A DNA stretch of 64,000 bases from Candidatus Latescibacterota bacterium (GCA_022820485.1 JAJEFJ010000014.1:1-64000); one strand, 5' to 3'. Numbered from the stretch's first letter, positions 19,175 to 29,045 are shown. Notes: generated by a model not told the origin, from the sequence alone. Program-made: numbers and translations.

Positions 19175-21157
19175 ATGACTACGCAGGGGCAGCCGGATTT
19201 GTCGGCTGGTGGAGGGCGCGTGTTTACCGTGCGCGCCTTTCTCCTCGGTTGCCTGCTGACGGCGTTCCTTGGAACGGGCCCGCTCTATGTCCAGTTCGTC
19301 CATCACACTGCACCGCTCAACGCCGACTCCATCACGGCCGGTGCCGTGTTCCTGTTTTTCCTGCTCACCTTTGTAGTCAACACCGCACTGCGGAAAATCC
19401 ATCCTCCCTGGGTGTTTACAACGGGCGAACTCGTCGTCATCTACACGATGATGATCGTGGCTTCCACGATCCCGACCAAGACGCTGATGGCGAATATGAT
19501 CCCCGTTCTGCCAGGAGCTTCTTATTACGCCACGCCGGAGAACGAATGGGCCGAACTGATCTTGCCCTTGATCCCGGATTGGATAGGACCCCACGACCCG
19601 CTCGCAATAAAGTATTTCTACGAAGGAGCCCCCTCTCACGTCTCGGTCCCGTGGGGGGCATGGCTAGTGCCCTTCGCGGCCTGGGGGATTTTTATCGCCT
19701 CCTTCTTTGCCGTGATGATCAGCAGCATGGTGATCGTCCGGCGTCAGTGGGTGGAACACGAGCGGCTCGTTTTCCCCTTGACCCAAGTGCCACTGGAGAT
19801 GCTCCAGCCGCCCCAAACAGGGCACATCCTAGGATCCCTTTTCCGGCAACCGCTGCTGTGGGTAGGGATCGCGCTGCCTTGGATCGTGCTGAGCACGCAC
19901 GGGCTGCATGCCTATTTCAACTACATCCCTAGAATCGAGACGAACACCTACTTCGAGTTATTCAGGGATACCACCCCATTCCGCATTCTCCTGAGCTTTT
20001 CCGTCATCGGGTTTACCTACCTAGTGAACCTAGAAATCGGATTTAGTCTCTGGTTCTTCCACGTGCTGATGAAGCTACAGTCGGGCCTACTGAACATTAT
20101 CGGCTACGACATCCCAGGGCGCGAAGAGGTCTTTGTCGGCGGGGGAGGAACGGTCGCGGTCGGCCACGAGGCGATGGGAGCCACCATTGCACTGGTTTTG
20201 TTCGTCCTGTGGACCAGTCGCCGGCATCTAGCTTCGGTCTTCGGCAAAGCCTTCGGCACCGCTCCACACGTGGATGACAGGGACGAAATCATGTCCTACC
20301 GGGCGGCGGTGATTACGCTATTGGTTGGGTTGATCGGCATGGGTCTGTGGCTCAACGCTAGCGGGATGCCGCTGTGGCTCACGCCCTTCTTCGTCGGCAC
20401 TGCCTTTGCCGCGTTTTTTGCTCTGACTCGGATCATCGCCGAAGGCGGAGTCGGCTTTTCCCGGACTCAACTCGTCCCGGCCGTGTTCACAGTTTACACC
20501 TTTGGGACTGGGCTCGTGGGGCCTACGGGACTAACTAGCCTAGGCTTCACCTACACCTGGAGTTCCGAGATCCGCTCCCCGCTGATGGCGTCGGTAATGC
20601 ACGCGCTGAAAATGATGGACAGCATTGGCGTTCGCCGGCCGCGGCCCCTCCTAGGTGCCATTGTACTAGCGGCGCTGATCGGCACAATCTGTTCGGGCCT
20701 GACGACCGTGTGGCTCGCCTATACATACGGAGGAATCAACCTGCAGCGCTGGGCTTTCTTGGGATTGCCCCAGACGATCTTCGGGTTCGTGGGAGACAAG
20801 CTGCAAAACCCCCTCGGCAGCGACATCACCGTGCCAAGGATCGTCTTTGCGGGGTTGGGCGGTACCGTCATGGCTGGACTGATGTACGCCCGGCATCGTT
20901 TTATCAACTGGCCACTTCACTACCTAGGTTTTCCCATTGCCACGTCGTTGCCGATCAGCCTAGGTTGGTTCAGTATTATGCTCGGCTGGCTGTTTAAGCT
21001 GTTTATCGTGCGCTATGGGGGCGTGCGTCTATATCGGACCATACGGCCCTTCTTCATCGGCCTGATCGCGGGACAGATTAGCTGCGGCGCGAGCTGGATG
21101 GCTATAGACTACTTGACGGGCATGGTGGGCAATTGGGTGAGCGTGGGGGTTCCCTGA
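19175..21157 (+). CDS. Polytopic membrane protein, DUF6785/OPT-like transporter
   Basis: A 660-aa integral membrane protein with about 14 hydrophobic spans. Recognisable features are GELVVIYTMMIVASTIPT, WVEHERLVFPLTQVPLEML and a conserved ITRIIAEGG-like segment. They match my memory of the DUF6785 family, distantly related to oligopeptide transporters and common in Planctomycetes, Armatimonadota and Latescibacterota. ATG at 19175 is preferred because it lies four bases after the previous stop; an in-frame start at 19130 would overlap the enolase-family gene. The substrate is unknown. Because the gene is coupled to a sugar-acid dehydratase-like gene, import of that substrate is a fair inference. 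Confidence 0.7.
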   Translation: MTTQGQPDLSAGGGRVFTVRAFLLGCLLTAFLGTGPLYVQFVHHTAPLNADSITAGAVFLFFLLTFVVNTALRKIHPPWVFTTGELVVIYTMMIVASTIPTKTLMANMIPVLPGASYYATPENEWAELILPLIPDWIGPHDPLAIKYFYEGAPSHVSVPWGAWLVPFAAWGIFIASFFAVMISSMVIVRRQWVEHERLVFPLTQVPLEMLQPPQTGHILGSLFRQPLLWVGIALPWIVLSTHGLHAYFNYIPRIETNTYFELFRDTTPFRILLSFSVIGFTYLVNLEIGFSLWFFHVLMKLQSGLLNIIGYDIPGREEVFVGGGGTVAVGHEAMGATIALVLFVLWTSRRHLASVFGKAFGTAPHVDDRDEIMSYRAAVITLLVGLIGMGLWLNASGMPLWLTPFFVGTAFAAFFALTRIIAEGGVGFSRTQLVPAVFTVYTFGTGLVGPTGLTSLGFTYTWSSEIRSPLMASVMHALKMMDSIGVRRPRPLLGAIVLAALIGTICSGLTTVWLAYTYGGINLQRWAFLGLPQTIFGFVGDKLQNPLGSDITVPRIVFAGLGGTVMAGLMYARHRFINWPLHYLGFPIATSLPISLGWFSIMLGWLFKLFIVRYGGVRLYRTIRPFFIGLIAGQISCGASWMAIDYLTGMVGNWVSVGVP

Positions 21158-21252
21158 CTTTTGCCGTTGACAAGCGGACTACCAAGGAAACTGTGAGGAT
21201 ATGAGAGTCTTTTGTCGCAACAAATGGCGACACAATCGTCAAAGGAGGATAT

Positions 21253-22326
21253 ATGAAAAAATGGATAGCCGTAGCGCTGATAGTCCCTGGCCTGTGGACA
21301 GGGGAAGCAGGAGGCACTGAGCGGCCTGTGATTACTCTTCGCGGCGAGCTAGCGCATTTGTCCATCGATCTAGCAGGTGGCGGTATCGTCGATTTTCACC
21401 TGCTGTCCAACGGCATCAATCCGCTCAAATGGGAGGGCGAAGGAGGTGAACTGGAGCCGCGCAATCGGGGGCACTTCCTGTGTCTGGACCGCGTGGGCCG
21501 TCCGTCGGCCGCGGAGCAAGCCAATGGCATGCCCTTCCACGGCGAGGCGGGGAGCAGGATGTGGGAACTCCTCGGCGAGCCGGAACGACGAGACGATGCC
21601 GTCGTGGCGGAAATGGGCACCCACCTGCCACTGGCGGGGATGCATGTGCGGCGCATCGTACGGCTAGAGGGGGCACACTTCAGCGTTCGCGAAGAGGTAA
21701 CCAATACCAATGCGCTAGGGCGCATATACAACATAGTCCAGCATCCCACCATCGGGCCACCTTTTCTCGACGAGAGCACACTGGTGGACGCCAATGCGCG
21801 CAAGGGATTCATGCTCAGCAGTCCCATGCCGAACCCGGAGGAACCAGCCGTGTACTGGCCTCAAGCCCTCAACGCGGGGACGCCCGTCGATATGCGCCGA
21901 CTCGTGGACGACCAAGAACCGGCCGTGGTCGTCTATGTAATCGACGATGAATACGGCTGGACCACCGCCACCACACCGGGGCACGGCCTGCTCTTGGGCT
22001 ACCTCTGGAAGACCGCTGAGTACCCTTGGCTCAGGGCCTGGCGGCACATCCGCAACGGTCGTCCCTTCGCCCGGGGCCTCGAATTTGGTACTACGGGGCC
22101 GGGAACACCCTTCGGCTTCCTCGTGGAAAAGGGACGCATCTTCGGCCGCACCCTCTTTGACTACATCGACGCCGGCGAGACGATTAGCCGATCGTATATC
22201 ACTTTCCTCGTCGAAGTGCCGAACGACTTTGCCGGCGTTGAACGAATTGACTACGACGGTACGCAAGTGGAGCTAAAGGAGTGGGAGGGAACGCGACATC
22301 TCTCGCTTGAGGTTGGAGGCCTGTAG
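21253..22326 (+). CDS. Secreted galactose-mutarotase-fold protein
   Basis: A 357-aa exported protein with a short signal peptide (MKKWIAVALIVPGLWTG). It has a beta-sandwich pattern like aldose-1-epimerase/DUF4432 proteins: GGGIVDFHLLSNGINPLKWE near the N-terminus, FSVREEVTNTN, then IVQHPTIGPPFLDE with the histidine position typical of this fold. Such proteins bind or interconvert sugar anomers, but catalytic residues cannot be confirmed. AAAGGAGG lies just upstream of ATG. The 95-base gap before it contains a TGTCGC/GCGACA hairpin (21213-21232). It is followed six bases later by a solute-binding lipoprotein, consistent with a shared role in sugar handling. Confidence 0.6.
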   Translation: MKKWIAVALIVPGLWTGEAGGTERPVITLRGELAHLSIDLAGGGIVDFHLLSNGINPLKWEGEGGELEPRNRGHFLCLDRVGRPSAAEQANGMPFHGEAGSRMWELLGEPERRDDAVVAEMGTHLPLAGMHVRRIVRLEGAHFSVREEVTNTNALGRIYNIVQHPTIGPPFLDESTLVDANARKGFMLSSPMPNPEEPAVYWPQALNAGTPVDMRRLVDDQEPAVVVYVIDDEYGWTTATTPGHGLLLGYLWKTAEYPWLRAWRHIRNGRPFARGLEFGTTGPGTPFGFLVEKGRIFGRTLFDYIDAGETISRSYITFLVEVPNDFAGVERIDYDGTQVELKEWEGTRHLSLEVGGL

Positions 22327-22332
22327 CAAATT

Positions 22333-24117
22333 ATGGCTACCAGACCGAATTCCCTTTTCATCGCCTCGAAATCGGCGGTCCTGCTGTTTCTCACTTGCAG
22401 CATGGGATTGCTGGCCTGTGCGGAAGAGAGGCCGGGCAAGACCGGCCAAGAGGGGACCCGATCCATTCCGCGAGAGCGCACGCTCGTCACCCACTGCTCG
22501 GACATAAATACCTGCGGCGGACAGATCGTCGATTACAATACCTTCAATCCTTTTCTCCTCGGTTCGTCCTCCCGCACCGGTGCGCACTTCCTGTACGAAC
22601 CGCTGTATTTCTACAGTGCCTATGACGAGGACGACCAACTCATCCCGTGGATCGCCACCGGACACGAGTACAACCAAGATTTCACCCAAGTCACGGTCCA
22701 CATCCGGCCGGGCGTAACGTGGAGCGACGGCACGCCGTGGACCGCCGCGGATTTGGCCTATACAGTCGCAGCCCTCAAGGAGAACGCCCCCGAACTATTC
22801 CTCTCCACCGACATGGAGACCTGGGTCGAGCGCGTGGAAGTAGAAGACGAGCTGACCGCGCGGTTCGTGCTCAAGCAGCCCAACCCGCGCTTTGTATTCA
22901 ACTATCTGACCAACTGCTTCTTCAACGGGATCGTGGTTGTTCCCAAGCACATCTGGGAAGGCGAAGACCCCAAGACCTTTGAGAATTGCTGTGGCGAGGG
23001 CCAGCCGGTCGTCAGCGGTCCCTATCGCCTCAGCCTATCGGTCCCGCAGCAGCGCATTCTCACTAGGAGAGATGACTGGTGGGCGGCCGCAATCGGCTTC
23101 CACGCCTTGCCCGAAGTCGAACAACTCATCTTTCTCCCCTATATGGACGAGGCCAAGCGCGTTCAGGCTCTAATCAGCAACGACATCGACATCTCTCTGG
23201 ACCTGCGCCCCCCCAATATCAAGACGGCCCTCGATGAGAATGCCAATATCGTTTCTTGGACGGGTGAGGTGCCGCCCTACGGATACGTTGACTGGTGGCC
23301 GGTCAACCTCGGATTCAACAACCTAGAGGAGCCCTTCCGCGATGCGCAGATCCGCCACGCCATCAATCACGCCATCGACCGCGACGAACTGATAGCAGTT
23401 GGCTGGCAGGGAGCTGGGAAAGCGAACTTTCTTCCCTTCCCCAATTTTCCGGCACTGCAACAGTACCTCGACGAAGTCGCGCCGCTGGTAGAAAAGTACA
23501 GCGTGGCGACGTACGACACGGCTCGGACGGCCGCCATAATGAGAGCGAAGGGATGGAGGCGGGATGAGGAAGGGTTCTGGGCGCGGGACGGTGCTCGCTT
23601 CAAAATTCCCATTGACATTGGCACCGTGCATCAAGATTTGGCACCGGTACTGGTGGCACAACTTAGGCGGGCTGGGTTCAATGCGAGTCATCGCATGACA
23701 GCCGATGGCATAACGCGCATGGCACAGGGAACCGCAAGGGCCTTTATGATGGGAAGCGTCGGCTCAATCCGCGATCCTTACTTCACGCTCAACTTCTTCC
23801 ACAGCCGCTACGTCCAACCCACCGGAACCCACTCCGAGCGCTATTGGCGCTGGCGCAATGCCGAGTTCGATCAGCTAGTGGACCGCATGGGACGCACGCC
23901 GCCGGATGATCCAAAACTAGTGGAACTGTTTCGCGCGGCCATGGACATCTGGTTGCGCGAGCTGCCCGCTATCCCTTTAGTCCAGTGGTACCACCGAATC
24001 CCCCACAACCAGACCTACTGGACCAACTGGCCCTCGGAAGAAAACCCTTATATCAACAGTGCCTACTGGCACAAGACGTGGCTGTTGGTGCTCCTCGGAA
24101 TCAAAGCAGCGCGATGA
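22333..24117 (+). CDS. ABC transporter solute-binding lipoprotein, family 5 (peptide/opine/sugar type)
   Basis: A 594-aa lipoprotein with lipobox LLAC near residue 28. The mature part has the SBP_bac_5 layout: FNPFLLGSS, FLYEPLYFYS, VHIRPGVTWSDGTPWTA (the family signature region), then DAQIRHAINHAIDRDEL and a C-terminal lobe ending with LPAIPLVQWYH. Members bind oligopeptides, nickel, opines or oligosaccharides and deliver them to an ABC importer. No permease or ATPase gene of the Dpp/Opp type is present nearby, so the partner must lie elsewhere or the protein acts alone. It starts seven bases after the mutarotase-like gene and is probably co-transcribed with it. Confidence 0.85.
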   Translation: MATRPNSLFIASKSAVLLFLTCSMGLLACAEERPGKTGQEGTRSIPRERTLVTHCSDINTCGGQIVDYNTFNPFLLGSSSRTGAHFLYEPLYFYSAYDEDDQLIPWIATGHEYNQDFTQVTVHIRPGVTWSDGTPWTAADLAYTVAALKENAPELFLSTDMETWVERVEVEDELTARFVLKQPNPRFVFNYLTNCFFNGIVVVPKHIWEGEDPKTFENCCGEGQPVVSGPYRLSLSVPQQRILTRRDDWWAAAIGFHALPEVEQLIFLPYMDEAKRVQALISNDIDISLDLRPPNIKTALDENANIVSWTGEVPPYGYVDWWPVNLGFNNLEEPFRDAQIRHAINHAIDRDELIAVGWQGAGKANFLPFPNFPALQQYLDEVAPLVEKYSVATYDTARTAAIMRAKGWRRDEEGFWARDGARFKIPIDIGTVHQDLAPVLVAQLRRAGFNASHRMTADGITRMAQGTARAFMMGSVGSIRDPYFTLNFFHSRYVQPTGTHSERYWRWRNAEFDQLVDRMGRTPPDDPKLVELFRAAMDIWLRELPAIPLVQWYHRIPHNQTYWTNWPSEENPYINSAYWHKTWLLVLLGIKAAR

Positions 24118-24220
24118 CCGAAGTATAGGTAGCCATCGCGGCAAAACCGTTGCAGATTTGACTTATGTGGTTTGGGTCGTTGCGCAATCGCAGTTTCACG
24201 ACTACACCGGAGGAAACGCC

Positions 24221-27200
24221 ATGCCCAATGCTCAGCTTTCCAAAGACAGTATAGCAAATGCGTCAGCGATAGTTTTGCTCCTGACAATGCTGGCGGGATG
24301 GGCACATGGGCAAACGGGCGAATGGCTGCAATTGCGCGGCGACCGCCACATGAGCGGCCGGGCCTCGGGCGTCGGTCAAATCCACGACCTGCCGCAAGAG
24401 CGCTGGCGCTACGACATCGCTGCTTGGGAGGGCTATGTGGAGGTGGTCCAGCACGAGGGCGACGACTCGGTGTCCTTGCCCTTTGCCTCCCCGGTAGATC
24501 CCGGGTACATCGGCACCCAAGGGCGAGCTTGGGGGATTGGGCCGCAGACTTTCGACCTCGGCGGCAGCGAGGTGGTCATGCCGGTGGACAATGTCTTCAA
24601 AGTGGCCCAGATCCTGCCTGAAGTAGAGGGCTTGCAGCGCTTCGAGATGGGAAATTCTTTCAGCGACGGCGGGGCCGATCCCAAGCAAGGCTGGCTGCTC
24701 GCGTACGACAGCGGCGAGCCTCGGGTAGTGTGGGAGACCGAATCCTTTACCAACACCTGGGATCCCAATGTCCTCGTGGTTGACGTCGATGTCGATGGCC
24801 AGCTCGACATCGTCGTGGCTACCCACTACCGCATCCTCGTCTTCGACGGAGCCACCGGGGAAACCAAGATGCAGTTGCAGTACCACGGGTACCGCAACTA
24901 CGGCTGGTTCGGAGCCGCCAACATCGACGACGATCCGTATCCCGAATTCGGCGTGGTGGCCGATTTCAGCATGCACTCCGAGGTCATCGATAACGACGGC
25001 ACAAAACTGACGCTGCGCTGGCTGCGCGACATTCAGCCCGATCCCTCGCAATCGACCAAGGTGGTGCGGCCCAAACCGCAGGCCCTAGTCGATGTGGACG
25101 GCGATGGCCGCTTCGAGCTGGTGTACAGCATCTACAACGACCAAGGCGACGGCCAGTGGCACATCGTCGGCGTCGATGCGCTCAGCGGCGAGACCAGCTT
25201 TGATTTCCCCCAGCACCATTTGCACGGTATGGCCGATGTGGACGGCGATGGGCGCTTGGAGCTGTTCGGATCGGCCACCAGCGGCGAGGCTTTGCCGACC
25301 TACGCGCCGCTAGCGGTCTGGTCCTTGCAGGCGGGAGCGGCAACCGTGCGCTGGAGCCACGAGCGGGGGCGCTTCAGCACGGTATTGCTGAATCAACTGC
25401 CTTTGACGGTGAGCACTGGGGCCGCCGACGGATTGCGCACAGTCTCGACCGGCGATGTGGATGGCGACGGGCGGCGCGACTTCTTTGCGATCGCACCGGA
25501 CGGGGCAGGCGAAGTATTGGTCGCTTTGGGCAGCGACAGCATGGGACGCATCGGACCGCGCTGGTCGGTGCGCGGTCCCGCCGGGATGGCCTTGGAGACG
25601 GCCGCGGTAGCGGACGACGGAGCGGCTTTGCTGTACCTAAAGGGGAGTGGGCTCCCCAATCAAGCGCTGATGCTAGAGCGGGCCTCGGGAGAGCTGCACC
25701 AGTGGAGTCGCCAGGCATTTACCCCGGCTGGCACACCGATAGTGGCCGATCTGGAAGGGGATGGCCGGGTGGAAGTGGTCGTGCAGACCGCAACTCGGGA
25801 AGTGCTGTGTCTGCAAGCTCCGGGGAAGGATGGGGGCGAGCCCCGCCTGCGGTGGCAGGTGCCGGGCTACGGCCAGACCAACAACGCGCCCTACCACTGG
25901 GGACTGGTCGCCGCCGATGTAGATGCCGACGGCCGCCGGGAAGTGCTAGCGGCGCGCGAGGCGGCCAGCGGCAACGCCAGCTTGGTGGCGCTCGCGGCCG
26001 ATGGCTCTGTCCGCTGGCAGACTGAGTTCGTCGGCTTTGACGGCAGTATGCCCATTTGGAACTTCAGCGGCCTGTCCTACTGGAGCGTCGGGTATTTCCG
26101 CAGCAACGAGTACCTGGACGTCTTCGCCACTCTGCGGCGCGGCAAGTTGGGCAGCGAAGTGGGCTTTTTGCTCGACGGACGCAGCGGCGAAATCGTCTGG
26201 GAGTCCAAGGGTTTCATCTTGCCCGAAAACGGCAGCGGCCGCAGTCTGGGCGGGCATCCCAGCGCCGCGGGGGATGTGGACGGCGACGGCCTAGAAGAAA
26301 TCGTGGTGATGTGGCCCGACCGGCTGCACATTGTCGATGGGGTCACGGGCACGGCGCAGGTGGTGCGGCAGGCTTATGGCGACGGACTCAATCCGCTGTT
26401 TGAAAGCGACTCCTTTGTCGGCTATGCGTTTCCCGCGGTGGTCGATCTATTCGGCGACAGCCGGCCGGAACTCCTCTGGGGGCACTGCAGCTACTTGAAC
26501 GCCGTGCTAAGCGGCGATGGCGAGCGCATCTGGCAGACCCCGTACCGCAACAACACCGAGGTGCAATCGCTGATGGGAGTGGGCGACAGCGACGGCGATG
26601 GGACCGTGGAACTGTTGGCTTCGACTGCGGACGGGGTACGCCTATTTCAAGCGGCAGACGGCGCGGTTTTGCTGGAGTTCGACGATGGGGTGCGCGCCCA
26701 TACGGATGTGGTCTCCGGCGATGTGGACGGTGATGGGCGCGACGAGTTCCTGTTTGGCAGCGGCACCAAATTGATCTGCGTCGAACAGGAAGAAGACACC
26801 CTGCGCCGGGCTTGGACCCTTGAGGTGGGAGGTCGCAGCAGCGATATCGCCCTAGCCGATGCGGATAGAGACGGCCTTTTGGATGCGGTGGTGACGACCA
26901 CGGACGGCTATGTAAAGGCGTACATGGGGGAGGTCGCCGCCACTGCGGTAGAGGCTGTGGAGAGCACGCCGCAAAAAACGCATCTACAGCCGCCTTACCC
27001 CAACCCATTCAACAGCCGGGTGCATATCGACTTCAGCGTGGGTCAGGCCGGCAAAGTGCGGCTAGAGGTTTTCGGCCAGACTGGACAGCGGGTGAAAACG
27101 CTGGTAGAGGCGTGGCGCAAAGTAGGGGCTTACCAAGTGCTCTGGGACGCGAGTGAACTTGCCAGTGGGGTGTACCTCGTGCGCTTGCAAACGGGCGATG

Positions 27201-27235
27201 TTGTGCAAGAGCGCAAGGTGTCGTTGGTCAAGTGA
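24221..27235 (+). CDS. Secreted FG-GAP/VCBS beta-propeller protein with type A (YPNPFN) sorting domain
   Basis: A 1004-aa exported protein. ATG at 24221 follows GGAGGAA closely and opens a signal peptide (ASAIVLLLTMLAGWAHGQ); the frame is open further upstream but overlaps the previous gene. The body contains many DVDGDGR-type FG-GAP/VCBS repeats (DVDVDGQLDIVVATH, DVDGDGRFELVYS, DVDADGRREVLAAR), consistent with a calcium-binding beta-propeller. Residues about 924-1004 are a textbook type IX secretion type A domain: PYPNPFNS, VRLEVFGQTGQRVKTL, SGVYLVRLQTG, ending KVSLVK. Proteins of this kind are exported and attached to the surface in FCB bacteria. Its ligand or enzymatic role is unknown. No type IX component is encoded in the window. 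Confidence 0.82.
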   Translation: MPNAQLSKDSIANASAIVLLLTMLAGWAHGQTGEWLQLRGDRHMSGRASGVGQIHDLPQERWRYDIAAWEGYVEVVQHEGDDSVSLPFASPVDPGYIGTQGRAWGIGPQTFDLGGSEVVMPVDNVFKVAQILPEVEGLQRFEMGNSFSDGGADPKQGWLLAYDSGEPRVVWETESFTNTWDPNVLVVDVDVDGQLDIVVATHYRILVFDGATGETKMQLQYHGYRNYGWFGAANIDDDPYPEFGVVADFSMHSEVIDNDGTKLTLRWLRDIQPDPSQSTKVVRPKPQALVDVDGDGRFELVYSIYNDQGDGQWHIVGVDALSGETSFDFPQHHLHGMADVDGDGRLELFGSATSGEALPTYAPLAVWSLQAGAATVRWSHERGRFSTVLLNQLPLTVSTGAADGLRTVSTGDVDGDGRRDFFAIAPDGAGEVLVALGSDSMGRIGPRWSVRGPAGMALETAAVADDGAALLYLKGSGLPNQALMLERASGELHQWSRQAFTPAGTPIVADLEGDGRVEVVVQTATREVLCLQAPGKDGGEPRLRWQVPGYGQTNNAPYHWGLVAADVDADGRREVLAAREAASGNASLVALAADGSVRWQTEFVGFDGSMPIWNFSGLSYWSVGYFRSNEYLDVFATLRRGKLGSEVGFLLDGRSGEIVWESKGFILPENGSGRSLGGHPSAAGDVDGDGLEEIVVMWPDRLHIVDGVTGTAQVVRQAYGDGLNPLFESDSFVGYAFPAVVDLFGDSRPELLWGHCSYLNAVLSGDGERIWQTPYRNNTEVQSLMGVGDSDGDGTVELLASTADGVRLFQAADGAVLLEFDDGVRAHTDVVSGDVDGDGRDEFLFGSGTKLICVEQEEDTLRRAWTLEVGGRSSDIALADADRDGLLDAVVTTTDGYVKAYMGEVAATAVEAVESTPQKTHLQPPYPNPFNSRVHIDFSVGQAGKVRLEVFGQTGQRVKTLVEAWRKVGAYQVLWDASELASGVYLVRLQTGDVVQERKVSLVK

Positions 27236-27272
27236 ACCAAGGCGTGAAGAAACATCAAAAGTCTGTCCGCAA

Positions 27273-27869
27273 CTACTTCAAACAGCCCTGCACGGCCGCT
27301 CGATAGCTCTCCAAACCCGGCGTCTTCAGGTCCTTCTCCTTGGCCAAGTCGTCCCACTTGCGCAATTGCACGGCACTTTCCCAATGGGGATTCTGTTCAA
27401 AGGCCGCCTTTTCTTCCTCCGACATGAAGCCGCCCTGCAACTCAAAACTCCGCTTGGACGCCCGCGACAAGGTCTGGTAATAGGAACTATCCACCGTGCA
27501 GATATAGCGCTTGGCCGGCACGTGCAACCCGACCGGCTCGGTCACGGCGTCGATAAAAAAAGGCTCCAGATACTCGGCTCCCACTTCTTCGTGCAGTAAA
27601 TCCTCGGTGAGGAAATCGGCCTCTTCGCTGTGCTCATCGACTAGGAAGTGACCCAAGTCGTGCAGCAGGGCCGCGGCCACTTGCTCTGAATCAGCCCCGG
27701 CCTGTTGGGCTTGGTGGGCGCATTGCCGGGCGTGTTCGAGTTGGGTCACGACTTCGTCGTAAAAGGACTGGCCCCGCCGCTCCATGTACGCGAATAAAGC
27801 ATCGACTTTCTGAGTCGGCGTGCCCTCGGCCAATTCTCTGGCTAGGGAGGGATCTACGAGATTATTCAT
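27273..27869 (-). CDS. HD-domain mixed-valent diiron oxygenase-like protein (PhnZ/TmpB type)
   Basis: A 198-aa HD-domain protein. It has LEHARQCA, LLHDLGHFL (HD pair), LLHEEVGAEYL, LHVPAKRYICTVD and QLRKWDDLAKE, giving the set of His/Asp ligands expected of PhnZ-type oxygenases. The stretch TLSRASKRSFELQGGFM is typical of this group. PhnZ and TmpB cleave the C-P bond of alpha-hydroxylated aminoethylphosphonates after a separate 2-oxoglutarate-dependent hydroxylase acts. A TauD-family hydroxylase gene lies 1.8 kb away on the same strand, but with other genes between. Substrate is therefore unproven. It is convergent with the beta-propeller gene and divergent from the metallophosphoesterase gene. 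Confidence 0.72.
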   Translation of the reverse strand: MNNLVDPSLARELAEGTPTQKVDALFAYMERRGQSFYDEVVTQLEHARQCAHQAQQAGADSEQVAAALLHDLGHFLVDEHSEEADFLTEDLLHEEVGAEYLEPFFIDAVTEPVGLHVPAKRYICTVDSSYYQTLSRASKRSFELQGGFMSEEEKAAFEQNPHWESAVQLRKWDDLAKEKDLKTPGLESYRAAVQGCLK

Positions 27870-28024
27870 GGCTTCGCAGTCTTTCCTTAAAAGTGGTCTG
27901 TTTTGTAATCAGGGGAAAAGTCGATCCTTAACATTGTTACCAAAACTACCTTTATTTTTTAGTTAGCTTACCCCTAAGAAAGCCGACATCAAGCGGCATA
28001 TTACCAACTATCTGGAGGAAATGT

Positions 28025-28978
28025 ATGGCCCGGTATCTTCTGAGTCTATCCCTAATCGTCGCGCTGCTAGCCGCCGCTAGTGCCCAAACCCCATCCGCCG
28101 ATGACCCCTTCGCCTTCGCCCTGATCGCGGACATGCCATATTCTCCGACCGACAGCGTCCGCTTTGGGCGGCTCGTCGAGGAAATTAACCGCGCCGAGGG
28201 CTTGGAATGGGTCATCCACGTGGGCGATATCAAGGGCGGCAGCAGTCCCTGCAGCGATGGCATACTACAGAGCCGCTTCGAGTGGTTCCAGCAATTTGCA
28301 CGCCCTTTCATTCTGGCTCCAGGTGACAACGATTGGACCGACTGTCACCGGAGCGGATACCAACCGCTGGACCGGCTGGCGCGCGTGCGGGCACTCTTTT
28401 TTCCGCGGCCGGGGTGGACTATAGGCCAGCAGCCCATGCGCGTCGGCACCCAAGGAGGCAACTTCCCCGAGCACGTGCGCTGGACCCACGGGCGGACGAG
28501 CTTTGCCGTGCTGCACATCGTCGGCAGTCACAACGCCACCGCCAAGTTTAAAGGTCGCACTCAGGCCAACGACGAGGAGGTCAAAAGCCGCACCAACGCC
28601 GCCATTGCCTGGATGCGCGAAACATTCGCCCAAGCTGCGGAACAGGATCATCGCGCCGTTTTTCTCATCATCCACGCCAATCCGCGCTTTGAGAAACGCG
28701 AAGACGAGCCGGACGGGCCATATGCGGCTTTTTTGCAGGCCCTAGAGCAAGAAGTAGTCCGCTTCGGCCGGCCGGTGGCCCTAGCCCACGGCGACTCCCA
28801 CTATTTCCGCGTGGACAAGCCCCTGCGCCAAGCGTCCACGGGCCAGCGCTTGACGCGCTTCACGCGCATCGAACCCTTCGGCACGCCCGATATCCACTAT
28901 CTGCGGGTGATCGTCGATCCAGCCGACAGCCATATCTTCCAAGTTCACGCCGAAATCGTCGAGGCCAATCTCGACTGA
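28025..28978 (+). CDS. Secreted calcineurin-like metallophosphoesterase
   Basis: A 317-aa exported protein with a signal peptide ending ASAQT. The metallophosphoesterase motifs occur in order: FALIADMPY (D-x-[HP]-like first block), VIHVGDIKGG (GD), APGDNDWTDC (GDN), FLIIHANP (H) and ALAHGDSHYF (GDSH). The substrate cannot be predicted. A GGAGGAA ribosome-binding site precedes the ATG. The 155-base upstream region is AT-rich and is shared with the divergent HD-oxygenase gene, so it should contain two promoters. Family assignment is firm; function beyond phosphoester hydrolysis in the periplasm is inference. Confidence 0.8.
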   Translation: MARYLLSLSLIVALLAAASAQTPSADDPFAFALIADMPYSPTDSVRFGRLVEEINRAEGLEWVIHVGDIKGGSSPCSDGILQSRFEWFQQFARPFILAPGDNDWTDCHRSGYQPLDRLARVRALFFPRPGWTIGQQPMRVGTQGGNFPEHVRWTHGRTSFAVLHIVGSHNATAKFKGRTQANDEEVKSRTNAAIAWMRETFAQAAEQDHRAVFLIIHANPRFEKREDEPDGPYAAFLQALEQEVVRFGRPVALAHGDSHYFRVDKPLRQASTGQRLTRFTRIEPFGTPDIHYLRVIVDPADSHIFQVHAEIVEANLD

Positions 28979-29045
28979 GTCTAGGTCAGCGGTAAAGCCG
29001 CCCCTGTACACGATCATTGAGGCCGTGTTTCTGCCAGCCTTTGCG

